From Pseudidiomarina piscicola (GTDB lineage: Bacteria; Pseudomonadota; Gammaproteobacteria; Enterobacterales; Alteromonadaceae): 64,000 bases of DNA. How positions within the stretch are numbered: the stretch's first letter is position 1; each line of letters opens with the position of its first letter. Shown one piece after another: positions 39,436-48,971 of the stretch. The notes below the pieces were generated by a model. It was not told where the DNA came from, did no database searches, and saw only the letters and a list, made by a program, of their open reading frames with translations. The DNA lies in the NCBI RefSeq assembly GCF_902806985.1, contig NZ_CADCXY010000005.1, forward strand, positions 98,531-162,530. Direction: 5' to 3'. A program made the position numbers and the translations under genes.

Positions 39436-41877
39436 TTAAAGGAAACGTTTAGTCTTGCGCGTAGCCTGTGCCTGCAACGGGTCGTCGGGCCACGGATGCT
39501 TCGGATATCTGCCCTTCATTTCTTTTTTCACTTCTTGATAGGCATTTTGCCAAAAACTGGCAAGATCACTGGTGCGCTGCAAAGGTCGACCGGCCGGTGA
39601 CAGCAACTCTAGTGTCAAGGTCACCGCGCCGCGACAAATTTGCGGCGACACCGGTGCGCCGAAGACTTCTTGCAGCTTTAGTGCGACATAAGGTGTCGCA
39701 CTGCAATAATCGATGCGGTGTTGATGCTGACTCGGAGCTGTCCAATATTTAGGGCAAAGCTCATCAAGTTGTTGTTGCTGGGAATAAGACAGCCGCGCTA
39801 ATAGCGCTGCGGTAGGTGACCACGCGCGTAATTCTTCTAAACTTTTCAGCCCTTGCCAAAAGGGTGCAGCCCATTGCTCAAGCTCACTCGCTAAGGCTGC
39901 ATCGCTCGAATCAGGCCAGTCTTCTAACTCCGCGGCACTAAGATGTTGCTGCGCTAGGCGCAAGCGCGCCAGCAAAGGCTTGGCTTTTGCCCAATTAACA
40001 GCATCGGCAAAATGACGTCGCACGTAATCGACCAGTAGCTGCACTCGTTCGGCTTGGCTGGGCTGCTGTTGTGCTACGCGTTGTGCAACCAACAAGGCGC
40101 CTAAGCGCTGCACTTCCACCACGCTAAATCGCTGCTTGGGCCCAGTTAATTGCAGCTCACGTTGCCAGTTCAACGACAGCGCAGCATGATTAAAGTCCGT
40201 CAGCGATAGCGGTAAATAGCAGCCAATAATGGCATCGGCTTGTACATCACTAAAATTCATTGTTAGCACCACCAGCCACGGCTCACCTCGGCGGGCATCG
40301 GCATGATGAAACTGTGCACCGCCACCATAAGCTAAACGATAGGTCGCACCCTGTGCTTGGCGTTGCTGCGCAATACGATCAGCGAATCCCCACAGGGCAA
40401 GCTCTACGGCACTCTCGGTGGTTAACTGTCGCACCGTGCCATCGACCTTCAACTGCCGACACCAGTGCTGCCAGCGCTTTTTCGCCTCGCCCTTTAACTG
40501 TTCTGCGCTTAGAGGAAAATGTTCGGGCTGTCGCGGCGGGTGTTCTAACTGTGCCAGTAGCAGTGCCGCTTCACCGCGTTGGTGTTTATCTGCCGTTGCA
40601 ACCGCCACTGCAATACGGGCCAGCCGCGGATCCGTACCATAGCCCGCCACGGCTTGACCGACGGGCGTTAATTGACCGCTACTGTCGGTGATCCCGAGTG
40701 TACGTAAATGCTGCTCGGCGACCTGCAAGTGCGCAGTGTTCACCGCTGACATAAAACTCAACTGCGCAAGCTCGGTTCCCCAGCGCTTGGCCTCGAGCAC
40801 GACGCCGCTAAGGTCGTCGGTTTCCAACGCGGGAGCATCAAAAGCTCGTAGCCCTTGGTTTTCACCTTGCCCCCATAAACGGAAACAATGGCCCGGCCCT
40901 AAGCGGCCGGCGCGCCCCGCACGCTGCGTCGCTGCTGCTTGACTGATACGCTGTGTTTGCAATCGACTCACGCCGTGGCGAGGGAAAAATAGCGAACGTC
41001 GTTCACGGCCGCTGTCGACCACCACATCAATGCCAGGGATTGTCAGACTGGTTTCGGCAATATTGGTCGCCAACACCACTTTTTTGCTTCCCTTTGGCTG
41101 CTCACGAAGCGCCGCCTGCTGAGCTGCCAGCGGTAACTGCCGATGCAGCGGCAAAACCTCAGCGTTGAGCTGCAAGCGTTGTTGTAGAAACTGTATTTCG
41201 CGCCAGCCCGGAAGGAACACCAGCACGCCTTGAGAGGCGGTTTCTAGCGCTTCGGTAATTACCTGAACACTATGTAACAGCCACTCATGGCCAGCTTTAG
41301 GTGGTCGATAGTGCTCACGAATCGGATGCTGACGACCTTCGCTACAAAGCACTTTTGCGTCGTCGCCCAACCAGTTGCCAATGGTTTCTGCCGGCAGCGT
41401 CGCCGACATGATCAACACGTCGAGATCCGGTCGCAATGGCAAGGCTTCGAGTAACATCGCCAGCCCCAGATCACTCGCTAGATTACGCTCATGAAATTCA
41501 TCAAAAAGCACCATTGCCACATCGCTCAGTTCTGGATCTTGCTGTAAGTACTGAACAAATAGACCCTCAGTGAGCACTACTAACTGAGTTTCGGGACCAC
41601 TACGTTGCTCGCCGCGAACATGATAACCAACCCTTTGTCCGATCGACTCACCTAATTGTTGCGCAAGGTAGTGGGCAATGGTTACGGCCGCGATACGGCG
41701 CGGCTGCAATAGCAGGATACGTTGCTTCGCTGAGGCAGAGTGTTGCAGTAGTGTGAGCGGCAGGTACGTCGATTTACCGGCCCCTGGAGGGGCCTGGATA
41801 ACTAATTTTGAACCGCCGAGCTGCGCCAGTATTTCAGGTACTAACGCAGCTATCGGCAAGTTGTTTGCGATCTTCAC
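39436..41877 (-). CDS. hrpB: ATP-dependent RNA helicase HrpB
   Basis: The 813-residue DEAH-box helicase has Walker A QAPPGAGKSTYLP near residue 30, the Walker B variant DEFHERN near residue 127, SATLP, TNIAETSLTIPG and QRAGRAGRLGPG, followed by helicase-associated and HrpB C-terminal domains. Its cellular role is poorly known. It starts with GTG directly after the pepB stop (TGAGTG), with no clear ribosome site, so translation is probably coupled to pepB. mrcB follows on the same strand. Confidence 0.95.
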   Translation of the reverse strand: MKIANNLPIAALVPEILAQLGGSKLVIQAPPGAGKSTYLPLTLLQHSASAKQRILLLQPRRIAAVTIAHYLAQQLGESIGQRVGYHVRGEQRSGPETQLVVLTEGLFVQYLQQDPELSDVAMVLFDEFHERNLASDLGLAMLLEALPLRPDLDVLIMSATLPAETIGNWLGDDAKVLCSEGRQHPIREHYRPPKAGHEWLLHSVQVITEALETASQGVLVFLPGWREIQFLQQRLQLNAEVLPLHRQLPLAAQQAALREQPKGSKKVVLATNIAETSLTIPGIDVVVDSGRERRSLFFPRHGVSRLQTQRISQAAATQRAGRAGRLGPGHCFRLWGQGENQGLRAFDAPALETDDLSGVVLEAKRWGTELAQLSFMSAVNTAHLQVAEQHLRTLGITDSSGQLTPVGQAVAGYGTDPRLARIAVAVATADKHQRGEAALLLAQLEHPPRQPEHFPLSAEQLKGEAKKRWQHWCRQLKVDGTVRQLTTESAVELALWGFADRIAQQRQAQGATYRLAYGGGAQFHHADARRGEPWLVVLTMNFSDVQADAIIGCYLPLSLTDFNHAALSLNWQRELQLTGPKQRFSVVEVQRLGALLVAQRVAQQQPSQAERVQLLVDYVRRHFADAVNWAKAKPLLARLRLAQQHLSAAELEDWPDSSDAALASELEQWAAPFWQGLKSLEELRAWSPTAALLARLSYSQQQQLDELCPKYWTAPSQHQHRIDYCSATPYVALKLQEVFGAPVSPQICRGAVTLTLELLSPAGRPLQRTSDLASFWQNAYQEVKKEMKGRYPKHPWPDDPLQAQATRKTKRFL

Positions 41878-43164
41878 TCAGTCGTTAAGTATCGCAGCGA
41901 TGGTGCGCATTCCTAGCGCGGTAGCACCGGTGGCCCACATCGCATTGCTACTATTATGATACGCCCCAGCGATATCAAAATGGAGCCAGCCCTTACCTTC
42001 ATTTGGTGCAAAGCGCAGTAAGAAGCCTGCAGCATTACTGGCACCGCCGGCGCCACCACCTTTTTGTGGGCGGCTGTTGGCACAATCGGCAAACGCCGAA
42101 GGGGTATTCTCTTGGTGCCATGGTTGCAGTGGCAACCGCCACAGGTTTTCACGTTGTTCGGCCGCATAATCGAGCGCTTTGTTAGCCAGCGCGTCATCCA
42201 CACTAAACAATGCGTTGTATTCATTGCCCACGGCCATTTGCGCAGCGCCGGTTAAGGTTGCGGCGTCCATCACCAGCTTGGCACCGACTTCGCCGGCATA
42301 TTGCAGACCGTCGGCAAGCACTAACCGACCTTCAGCGTCGGTATTAACAACTTCTACGGTCGTGCCATTTTTGTAGGTGATCACGTCACCCAACTTGTAA
42401 GCACTGCCGTCAATGAGGTTTTCTGCACAGCAAAGCACCAGTTGCACACGTTTTTGTAAGCCTTGCTGAATAGCAAGCCCAAGCGCGCCCGCAACGGTCG
42501 CAGCACCGCCCATGTCGCACTTCATCGCCAGCATGCCTTCGCTCGATTTGATGCTGTACCCGCCTGAGTCAAAGGTAATACCTTTACCTACGAGTACCGC
42601 ATCGACCGGCGCATCTGTTTGTTGACTTGGATTGTAGTCGACCACCAACATGCAAGGTTGGTGCTTACTAGCGCGCCCGACGGTATGAATCCCCATCCAG
42701 CCTTCTTCCAGTAATTCATCGCCAGCAATAACGCGGCTACTTACCAGTTCCGGTGAAATAGCTTCCAGCTTATCGGCCACCCGTTTGGCCAAAGACGCAG
42801 GATAGATATCAGCTGGTGGTAAGTTAGTTAACTCGCGCGACCAGTTGACCAGATCTCGCATGTTGGCAAGACGCTCGGCATCACCGGCAAATTCAATCGC
42901 ATTGGTACTTAAAGTATTGGTGTAACCATTCGCAAAAGCCCATTGGCGTTCGAAGTCCCAGCCTTCGCCCGCTAGCTTGGTTTGTGCGACACCCATGGCG
43001 TCAAGCTGGCGCCCAGCCTTTTGAATTTTTCGTAAGTTCTCGGCTTCATCACGCCCCAGGTAAACGGTCGCGCCCTTGTCGCCCATAATCACCGGCGCGT
43101 TTTTTTTCCACGCCGTGTCAGAAAATTCTTGTTCAACAACAAATACAGCTAGTGCAGTAGACAT
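41878..43164 (-). CDS. pepB: Peptidase B (M17 leucyl aminopeptidase family)
   Basis: The 428-residue protein is an M17 metallo-aminopeptidase. The active-site segments KGITFDSGGYSIKSSEGMLAMKCDMGG and NTDAEGRLVLADGL provide the two-metal ligands and catalytic Lys/Arg. The KSSEGM sequence and the length of about 427 match PepB rather than the longer PepA. It releases N-terminal residues from peptides in the cytosol. GGGAG precedes the ATG. It is divergent from sfsA and directly abuts hrpB. Confidence 0.93.
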   Translation of the reverse strand: MSTALAVFVVEQEFSDTAWKKNAPVIMGDKGATVYLGRDEAENLRKIQKAGRQLDAMGVAQTKLAGEGWDFERQWAFANGYTNTLSTNAIEFAGDAERLANMRDLVNWSRELTNLPPADIYPASLAKRVADKLEAISPELVSSRVIAGDELLEEGWMGIHTVGRASKHQPCMLVVDYNPSQQTDAPVDAVLVGKGITFDSGGYSIKSSEGMLAMKCDMGGAATVAGALGLAIQQGLQKRVQLVLCCAENLIDGSAYKLGDVITYKNGTTVEVVNTDAEGRLVLADGLQYAGEVGAKLVMDAATLTGAAQMAVGNEYNALFSVDDALANKALDYAAEQRENLWRLPLQPWHQENTPSAFADCANSRPQKGGGAGGASNAAGFLLRFAPNEGKGWLHFDIAGAYHNSSNAMWATGATALGMRTIAAILND

Positions 43165-43233
43165 GCTTTACAGCTCCCATTAAGGTTGCGAATGGATCTA
43201 AGTATATCGTATTTAAACAACATGAGGCTGACA

Positions 43234-43956
43234 ATGCAGTTTGACAACCCTTTGCGCGAGGCTTTTTTGGTTCGTCGGTACAAGCGCTTTCTGGCTGATG
43301 TTTACCATCCCGACTGGCCGCAGCATAATTCAGCCGCATCACCTTTGACGGTGCACTGCCCTAATACCGGGGCGATGACAGGCTGCGCGGAACCTGGCAT
43401 GCGGGTGTGGTTAAGTGACTCGGCAAACCCTAAACGCAAATATCGCTACACCTGGGAGCTTGCAGAAACGCCCCAGGGAGCGCGTCTTTGTGTGAATACC
43501 CAGCGCGCTAACACGGTGGTTGGCGAAGCATTGCAAGCAGAGATAATAAGCAGCCTAGGACCGCTGACCGCGTGCCGGGCCGAGCAACGCTATGGTTACG
43601 ATAATCGCCGTATTGACTGGTTGGCGACCGACCGCCAGGGCAAGCAGCTGTTTATTGAGGTAAAGAGTGTCACCCTTGCCGAACAGCAGCAAGGCTTTTT
43701 CCCAGACACCGTAAGCAAGCGCGCGAGTGAGCACTTACATAGCTTGATGGACATGTGCCGCGACGGCCATCGTGCAGCCGTAGTTTATTGCGTGCTACAC
43801 AGCGACGTTACCTCTGTGCGCGCCGCAGAACATTGTGATCCTGGCTATGCCCAACTTTCACAGCAAGCCCGCCAAGCCGGGGTTGAATTTTACGCCTTGG
43901 GTACCGATATCACAGCACAAGGAATTGAACCGGCGACCGAATTACCTTGCAAATAA
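43234..43956 (+). CDS. sfsA: Sugar fermentation stimulation protein SfsA
   Basis: The 240-residue protein matches Sfs[37 protein letters not shown] and the nuclease-like [22 protein letters not shown] (an E-x-K metal-site pattern). It is often described as a DNA-binding regulator, and the fold suggests a nuclease; the role is unsettled. The ATG at 43234 follows CATGAGG; the longer upstream frame is not family-like. It heads the E. coli-like order sfsA-dksA-gluQ-pcnB-folK. Confidence 0.95.
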   Translation: MQFDNPLREAFLVRRYKRFLADVYHPDWPQHNSAASPLTVHCPNTGAMTGCAEPGMRVWLSDSANPKRKYRYTWELAETPQGARLCVNTQRANTVVGEALQAEIISSLGPLTACRAEQRYGYDNRRIDWLATDRQGKQLFIEVKSVTLAEQQQGFFPDTVSKRASEHLHSLMDMCRDGHRAAVVYCVLHSDVTSVRAAEHCDPGYAQLSQQARQAGVEFYALGTDITAQGIEPATELPCK

Positions 43957-43958
43957 AA

Positions 43959-43987
43959 TTGCGCAGGGTGCGCCTTTCTGGTATATG
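43959..43987 (+). promoter_or_regulatory. Putative extended -10 promoter of dksA
   Basis: TTGCGC (43959-43964) and TATATG (43982-43987) are 17 bases apart, and a TG at 43979-43980 gives an extended -10 pattern. The element lies right after the sfsA stop and 42 bases before the dksA ATG, so dksA probably has its own promoter. Confidence 0.5.
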
Positions 43988-44029
43988 TACCGACCTTTTG
44001 AAGAATCCATCTCAGATAGGAGATCCACA

Positions 44030-44482
44030 ATGCCTCAAGGAACGCCGAAGAAAGCCCACGGCATTTTGGCACAAGCAGGCTTAGAACCTTATCAGGAAAA
44101 GCCGAACGAAGAGTATATGAACGAGCAGCAGCGTGCTCACTTCCGTAAAATTTTGGAAGTCTGGCGTAATCAGCTGCGTGAGGAAGTGGATCGCACCGTG
44201 CATCACATGAAAGATGAAGCGGCAAACTTTCCCGATCCAGTCGACCGTGCGGCACAGGAAGAAGAGTTCAGTATTGAACTGCGTACTCGAGACCGGGAAC
44301 GCAAACTGATCAAGAAAATCGAGAAAACGCTGCAAAAGATTGAAGCTGATGACTTTGGCTTTTGTGACTCTTGCGGCATCGAGATCGGTATTCGTCGCCT
44401 CGAAGCTCGACCTACAGCCGACCAGTGTGTCGACTGCAAGACCCTCGCAGAAATCAAAGAGAAGCAAATGACCGGCGCCTAA
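44030..44482 (+). CDS. dksA: RNA polymerase-binding transcription factor DksA
   Basis: DksA enters the RNA polymerase secondary channel and works with ppGpp to adjust rRNA and amino-acid promoters. The 150-residue protein has the coiled-coil region with [23 protein letters not shown] (the coiled-coil tip is recognisable at [11 protein letters not shown]) and a C4 zinc finger, CDSCG then CVDCK. The ATG at 44030 with AGGAGAT upstream gives the standard length; the frame extends upstream inside sfsA. gluQ starts two bases after its stop. Confidence 0.98.
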   Translation: MPQGTPKKAHGILAQAGLEPYQEKPNEEYMNEQQRAHFRKILEVWRNQLREEVDRTVHHMKDEAANFPDPVDRAAQEEEFSIELRTRDRERKLIKKIEKTLQKIEADDFGFCDSCGIEIGIRRLEARPTADQCVDCKTLAEIKEKQMTGA

Positions 44483-44483
44483 C

Positions 44484-45335
44484 ATGGCGACATCTCGGTT
44501 GTATTGCGGACGATTTGCCCCGACCCCGTCGGGGCCTCTTCATTTTGGTTCTTTAGTTGCGGCAGTGGCGAGCTATATAGACGCCAAGGCGCATCAAGGG
44601 CGCTGGCTCGTGCGCATCGAGGACGTCGACAAGCCTCGAGCGGTCCCAGGCGCCAGCAACGTGATTCTACACCAGCTTGAGCAACACGGCCTTGGTTGGG
44701 ACGGTGAAGTTTGGTATCAATCCCAGCGTGATCACGTTTATCGTGACGTTTTGGCGCAACTTCAGCACCAGCAAGCAACCTATTTTTGCACTTGTACCCG
44801 TAAACAAATCAAAGCGCGCGGTGCACACTATACTGGGTATTGTCGCCATCGACAGCGCAGTGCAGAAGGGAGCGCAGTACGCTTTTGTAATGACCATTCG
44901 CGCACCCATTTTAATGACCGCATTCAAGGGCAAGTCGAGTTAGCACCTGAGTTTGCGCACGAAGACTTTTTGCTGTTACGCCGCGATCAGCTCTATACGT
45001 ACCAACTTGCAGTGGTGGTCGATGACATTGAACAAGGCGTCACCGATATCGTTCGCGGAGCGGATTTACTGACCGCCAGTAGTTGGCAGGTAACGCTCTG
45101 GCAGCGGCTTAGTCAGCAACAACCGCGACTTGCGCATGTCAACTTAGCGCTCGATGAAAATGGCCGTAAGCTCAGTAAACAAAACCATGCGCCAGCGCTG
45201 CAAGCGCAACAGGTACCGCAACAGCTCAGGGCGGCTTTTGAGTTTCTTGGTTTGACGATTACAGACCTCACAGACAACCCCCATTCGCTACTTGAACAAG
45301 CGACGGTTGCCTGGCGTACAAAGTATCTTTCCTGA
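44484..45335 (+). CDS. gluQ: Glutamyl-Q tRNA(Asp) synthetase
   Basis: GluQ (YadB) attaches glutamate to queuosine in tRNA-Asp. The 283-residue protein resembles the catalytic half of GluRS without an anticodon domain: GRFAPTPSGPLHFGSLVAA (HIGH-type HFGS), RIEDVDKPR, a zinc-site Cys pair in FCTCTR, and the KLSKQ form of KMSKS. It lies immediately after dksA, as in E. coli. Confidence 0.96.
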   Translation: MATSRLYCGRFAPTPSGPLHFGSLVAAVASYIDAKAHQGRWLVRIEDVDKPRAVPGASNVILHQLEQHGLGWDGEVWYQSQRDHVYRDVLAQLQHQQATYFCTCTRKQIKARGAHYTGYCRHRQRSAEGSAVRFCNDHSRTHFNDRIQGQVELAPEFAHEDFLLLRRDQLYTYQLAVVVDDIEQGVTDIVRGADLLTASSWQVTLWQRLSQQQPRLAHVNLALDENGRKLSKQNHAPALQAQQVPQQLRAAFEFLGLTITDLTDNPHSLLEQATVAWRTKYLS

Positions 45336-45400
45336 TGCTTAAGTTGCCGCTACAATACACTATACGAACACAGTAAAGGTTTGATTAGGGAGACAAAACG

Positions 45401-46813
45401 ATTATCAAACGCATAAAAGCCCTCGCCAAAAAGGCGTTGCGGCACACCGAACCAAGTTCGGACTTACCTAAAAATATACTCGCAGAGCCTTTAGTGATAA
45501 CCCGCGATCAGCATCCTATTTCGCGCAAAGACATCGCTGAACCTGCCTTGAAGGTGCTGTATCGACTGCATAACGCCGGTTACGAGGCCTACCTTGTTGG
45601 CGGTTGTGTCCGTGATCTATTGCTCGGTATTCAACCGAAAGATTTCGATGTTGCGACAAATGCCAAACCTGAACAAGTGCAAAAGCTGTTTCGCAACTGC
45701 CGCCTCGTCGGCCGCCGCTTTCGTTTGGCGCACATTATGTTTGGCCGCGAAATTATTGAAGTAGCGACCTTCCGCGGCCATCACACTGAAAGTAAAGAAA
45801 GCGAGCCGGCGCAAAAACACTCGAAGCAAGACCAAGAAGGTATGTTACTGCGTGACAATGTTTACGGTAGTATCGATGAAGATGCGCAGCGCCGTGACTT
45901 CACTGTGAATGCCTTGTATTACAATATCGCTGACTTTGCGATTTATGACTTTGCCAACGGTGTTGCAGATATTGAACAAGGCGTGTTGCGTATGATCGGT
46001 GATACCGAAACGCGCTATCGTGAAGACCCCGTGCGCATGTTACGAGCGATTCGCTTCGCCACCAAGCTGTCGATGCGGCTTGACTCAACTGTGGCTGAGC
46101 CGATTCACGAACATGCACAGCTGTTACAAAATATTCCACCGGCACGACTCTTTGAAGAAAGCCTCAAGCTATTTACGGCTGGGAAAGCGCTAGCAAACTT
46201 TGAAATGCTGTCGGACTACAATTTATTTCAGCAGCTCTTCCCGCAGCTTAAAAACTATCTTAAAGCGCCGAGCGAAGCGCCCTACCAATTTTTACGTCAG
46301 ACCTTCACAGATACCGATACGCGTTTAGCCAAAGGCCTGAGCATCACTCCGGCGTATCTGTTTGCGGCGCTACTTTGGTGGCCGCTGCAAGCGCGCATGG
46401 AAGAGCTGATGTTTGAAAGTGGCTTGCCACCGGTGGACGCGATGAATATTGCTGCCGCTGATGTTATTGGGCGCCAAATGCAGAGCATCGCAGTGCCGAA
46501 GCGTTTCACCATACCCGCACGGGAAATTTGGCAGTTCCAACAACGCTTTGAGCGCGCCAAGGGGAAACGAGTTAAAACATTGCTGGGCCACCCGCGGTTT
46601 CGTGCCGCGTATGATTTCCTATTGCTGCGCAGCGCTACCGCAACACCGCTTGAACAAAAGAAATTGAGCGAACTGGCACAGTTTTGGACCAAGCAACAAG
46701 AACACGCTCCGGTTGCTACCGCGCGCGAAGACGAACGACCAGCGGCTAAACGCCGCGGGCGACGTGGTGGACGCCGGCGTAAAAAGCCTGACGCTGCAAA
46801 TAAGCCCTCATGA
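45401..46813 (+). CDS. pcnB: Poly(A) polymerase I, with an apparent AUU start codon
   Basis: PcnB adds poly(A) tails that mark RNA for decay. The nucleotidyltransferase motif is YLVGGCVRDLLLGIQPKDFDVATNA, followed by RRDFTVNALYYN and an Arg/Lys-rich C terminus (RRGRRGGRRRKKP). No ATG or GTG gives a full N terminus. The frame is closed upstream by TAG at 45386, and AGGGAGA sits about eight bases before ATT at 45401, giving IIKRIKALAKKALRHTE, which resembles the E. coli N terminus. E. coli pcnB is known to start at AUU. A TTG at 45437 is the alternative. It overlaps folK by ATGA. Confidence 0.93.
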   Translation: MIKRIKALAKKALRHTEPSSDLPKNILAEPLVITRDQHPISRKDIAEPALKVLYRLHNAGYEAYLVGGCVRDLLLGIQPKDFDVATNAKPEQVQKLFRNCRLVGRRFRLAHIMFGREIIEVATFRGHHTESKESEPAQKHSKQDQEGMLLRDNVYGSIDEDAQRRDFTVNALYYNIADFAIYDFANGVADIEQGVLRMIGDTETRYREDPVRMLRAIRFATKLSMRLDSTVAEPIHEHAQLLQNIPPARLFEESLKLFTAGKALANFEMLSDYNLFQQLFPQLKNYLKAPSEAPYQFLRQTFTDTDTRLAKGLSITPAYLFAALLWWPLQARMEELMFESGLPPVDAMNIAAADVIGRQMQSIAVPKRFTIPAREIWQFQQRFERAKGKRVKTLLGHPRFRAAYDFLLLRSATATPLEQKKLSELAQFWTKQQEHAPVATAREDERPAAKRRGRRGGRRRKKPDAANKPS

Positions 46814-47289
46814 CTCACGTTTATATTGCTCTGGGTGCCAACCTTGGCGCTCCAGAGGAAACCTTAAAACGTTTACTTGACCATCTACAAAAAACGCCAG
46901 AGCTAGATGCCATTCGCTGCTCAAGCTTCTATCGCAGCAAGCCTATGGGCCCGCAAGACCAACCCGACTATGTCAATGCAGTGCTAACGGCCACAACAGA
47001 CCTTGGACCGCTGGCACTGCTCGACTTTCTACAGCACTTGGAAACGCTGTTTGGTCGCGTTCGAGGCCGCCGCTGGGGAGCCCGCACCTTAGACCTTGAT
47101 ATTTTGCTGTATGGTTCGTTGACACTCAATCATGAGCGCCTGCTGATTCCTCACCCAGGCCTTGCCGAGCGCGACTTTGTCGTGCTTCCTCTCGCCGAGC
47201 TTGAGCCAACGTTAGAACTGCCTGATGGTCGTTCGATAGGTTCTTTAATCGAGCAAATCAACAGCCATGACCTGGTAAAAATTTACTGA
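46810..47289 (+). CDS. folK: HPPK: 2-amino-4-hydroxy-6-hydroxymethyldihydropteridine pyrophosphokinase
   Basis: FolK transfers pyrophosphate from ATP to 6-hydroxymethyl-dihydropterin in folate synthesis. The 159-residue protein has [15 protein letters not shown], the substrate region [15 protein letters not shown], and the signature [16 protein letters not shown] with the two metal-binding Asp. The ATG overlaps the pcnB stop. panB follows after 43 bases with its own promoter-like sequence. Confidence 0.97.
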   Translation: MTHVYIALGANLGAPEETLKRLLDHLQKTPELDAIRCSSFYRSKPMGPQDQPDYVNAVLTATTDLGPLALLDFLQHLETLFGRVRGRRWGARTLDLDILLYGSLTLNHERLLIPHPGLAERDFVVLPLAELEPTLELPDGRSIGSLIEQINSHDLVKIY

Positions 47290-47295
47290 TACAAT
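47267..47295 (+). promoter_or_regulatory. Putative panB promoter
   Basis: ATGACC (47267-47272) and TACAAT (47290-47295) are 17 bases apart, with TG at 47287-47288 forming an extended -10. The element overlaps the folK stop codon and lies about 37 bases before the panB ATG. It would allow panBC expression apart from folK. Confidence 0.48.
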
Positions 47296-47332
47296 CGAAA
47301 TCTCTTTTTCTGCTAGGCATAAAGGATTTTTC

Positions 47333-48130
47333 ATGGCTGCGACCACCATTGCAAAATTAGCGAAGATGAAAGCCGAGGGCGAAAAAATTGCTTCGTTAAC
47401 CGCATACGATGCTTCATTCGCAAGGCTCTTTGCCGAGCAAGGTATCGATTTCATGTTGGTCGGAGACTCTCTTGGGAATACCATTTTGGGGGCCTCAAGT
47501 ACCCTGCCAGTGACCACCGAAAATATTGCCTATCATACTCAAGCTGTGCGCAACGGGGCTCCGCAAGCCTTCGTTATTGCCGACATGCCCTTTATGAGTT
47601 ACGCCACCCCAACCCAGGCCTGTGAAGAAGCTGCTAAGCTCATGCGCGCCGGGGCAAATATGGTCAAGCTCGAAGGCGGTGATTGGTTGCTCGACACCAT
47701 TCGTATGTTGGTCGAACGCAGTGTGCCGGTGTGTGCTCACCTAGGTCTGTTGCCGCAATCAGTGAATGTACTGGGCGGTTACAAAGTACAAGGAAAAGAA
47801 GCGAGCGCGGCCGACAACACGGTGCGCCAGGCCATGGCCTTGCAAGAAGCCGGCGCGCAGTTATTGGTACTAGAGTGTGTACCTACCTCACTTGCCCAAC
47901 GAATTAGCGAGAAATTGACGATTCCTACCATTGGTATTGGTGCAGGCCCCGAATGCGACGGTCAAATTCTGGTGATGCACGATATGTTCGGACTCAACAG
48001 CGACTACCTTCCGAAGTTTGTAAAAAACTTTCTCGCGGAAGCGGGAGACTTAAGCACGGCGGTACAACAGTACGTGCAGCAAGTCAAAGAAGGGAGTTTC
48101 CCAGGTCCTGAACATAGCTTTAAAGGGTAA
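47333..48130 (+). CDS. panB: 3-methyl-2-oxobutanoate hydroxymethyltransferase
   Basis: PanB makes ketopantoate from 2-oxoisovalerate and methylene-tetrahydrofolate, the first committed step of pantothenate synthesis. The 265-residue TIM-barrel protein has [28 protein letters not shown] (metal Asp), [26 protein letters not shown] and [26 protein letters not shown] precedes the ATG. panC follows seven bases later. Confidence 0.98.
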   Translation: MAATTIAKLAKMKAEGEKIASLTAYDASFARLFAEQGIDFMLVGDSLGNTILGASSTLPVTTENIAYHTQAVRNGAPQAFVIADMPFMSYATPTQACEEAAKLMRAGANMVKLEGGDWLLDTIRMLVERSVPVCAHLGLLPQSVNVLGGYKVQGKEASAADNTVRQAMALQEAGAQLLVLECVPTSLAQRISEKLTIPTIGIGAGPECDGQILVMHDMFGLNSDYLPKFVKNFLAEAGDLSTAVQQYVQQVKEGSFPGPEHSFKG

Positions 48131-48137
48131 GTCACAG

Positions 48138-48971
48138 ATGCAAGTACTGAAAAGCCTAGAAGAGCTGCGCGCATGGCGTCAATTGCAACAAGGTTCGCTC
48201 GCGTTAGTGCCGACCATGGGTAATTTACACGAGGGACATCTAAAGCTCACCGATCTCGCCCAGCAGCACGCCGATCAGGTCGTTACTAGTATCTTCGTTA
48301 ATCCGCTGCAGTTTGGTGCCAACGAAGATCTAGACAGCTACCCACGAACACTAGAGGCTGACTGCCAAGCCCTTGCTGAGCGTGGCGTCGATGCCGTGTT
48401 TGCTCCGCAAGTGAAAGATGTATACCCACGCGGGCTGGAAGCACAAACCTTCATCGACGTTCCGAGCACCTCTGAGATCTTGTGTGGCGCCAGTCGCCCT
48501 GGGCACTTTCGGGGGGTTGCGACTGTTGTTGCTAAGCTCTTTAATATGGTGCAGCCGGACCTCGCGGTCTTTGGTAAAAAAGACTACCAACAATTGCAGG
48601 TTATACGCTTGATGGCGCAAGATCTCAGCTTTCCTATCGAGATACTTGGAATGCCAACGGAGCGGGCCGAGGATGGTTTAGCTTTGAGCTCACGTAATAA
48701 CTATTTATCGAGCTCAGAACGACAGACTGCTCCGCGGCTCTATCAAGTGTTACAGCAAACTGCGGTGGCTATCTCGAACAATGGTACCGCCATTGAGCAA
48801 GCTTTAGCCGAGGCGCGCATCGCTCTGCAAGACAGTGGTTTTCGGCTAGATTACCTCGAGCTACGGCGCCAGGCCGATCTACAGCCCGCCAGCCAGGCGG
48901 ATAGCGCGAAAGTACTGCTGGTTGCAGCCTACCTTGGCCGCACACGCTTGATTGACAACCTGACGTTTTAG
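48138..48971 (+). CDS. panC: Pantothenate synthetase
   Basis: PanC joins pantoate and beta-alanine with ATP. The 277-residue protein has the N-terminal ATP motif LVPTMGNLHEGHLKL (HIGH-type HEGH), SIFVNPLQF, GHFRGVATVVAKLFN, FGKKDYQQLQVI, and the KMSKS-like ALSSRNNYLS. panD is absent downstream; instead the convergent panP gene, overlapping by four bases at the stop codons, can supply beta-alanine. Confidence 0.98.
   Translation: MQVLKSLEELRAWRQLQQGSLALVPTMGNLHEGHLKLTDLAQQHADQVVTSIFVNPLQFGANEDLDSYPRTLEADCQALAERGVDAVFAPQVKDVYPRGLEAQTFIDVPSTSEILCGASRPGHFRGVATVVAKLFNMVQPDLAVFGKKDYQQLQVIRLMAQDLSFPIEILGMPTERAEDGLALSSRNNYLSSSERQTAPRLYQVLQQTAVAISNNGTAIEQALAEARIALQDSGFRLDYLELRRQADLQPASQADSAKVLLVAAYLGRTRLIDNLTF

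Noticed and set aside
44484..44778. Minus-strand open frames opposite gluQ and in other genes
   Set aside because: They lie wholly inside well-supported genes, lack ribosome sites and resemble no family; they are shadows of the true frames.
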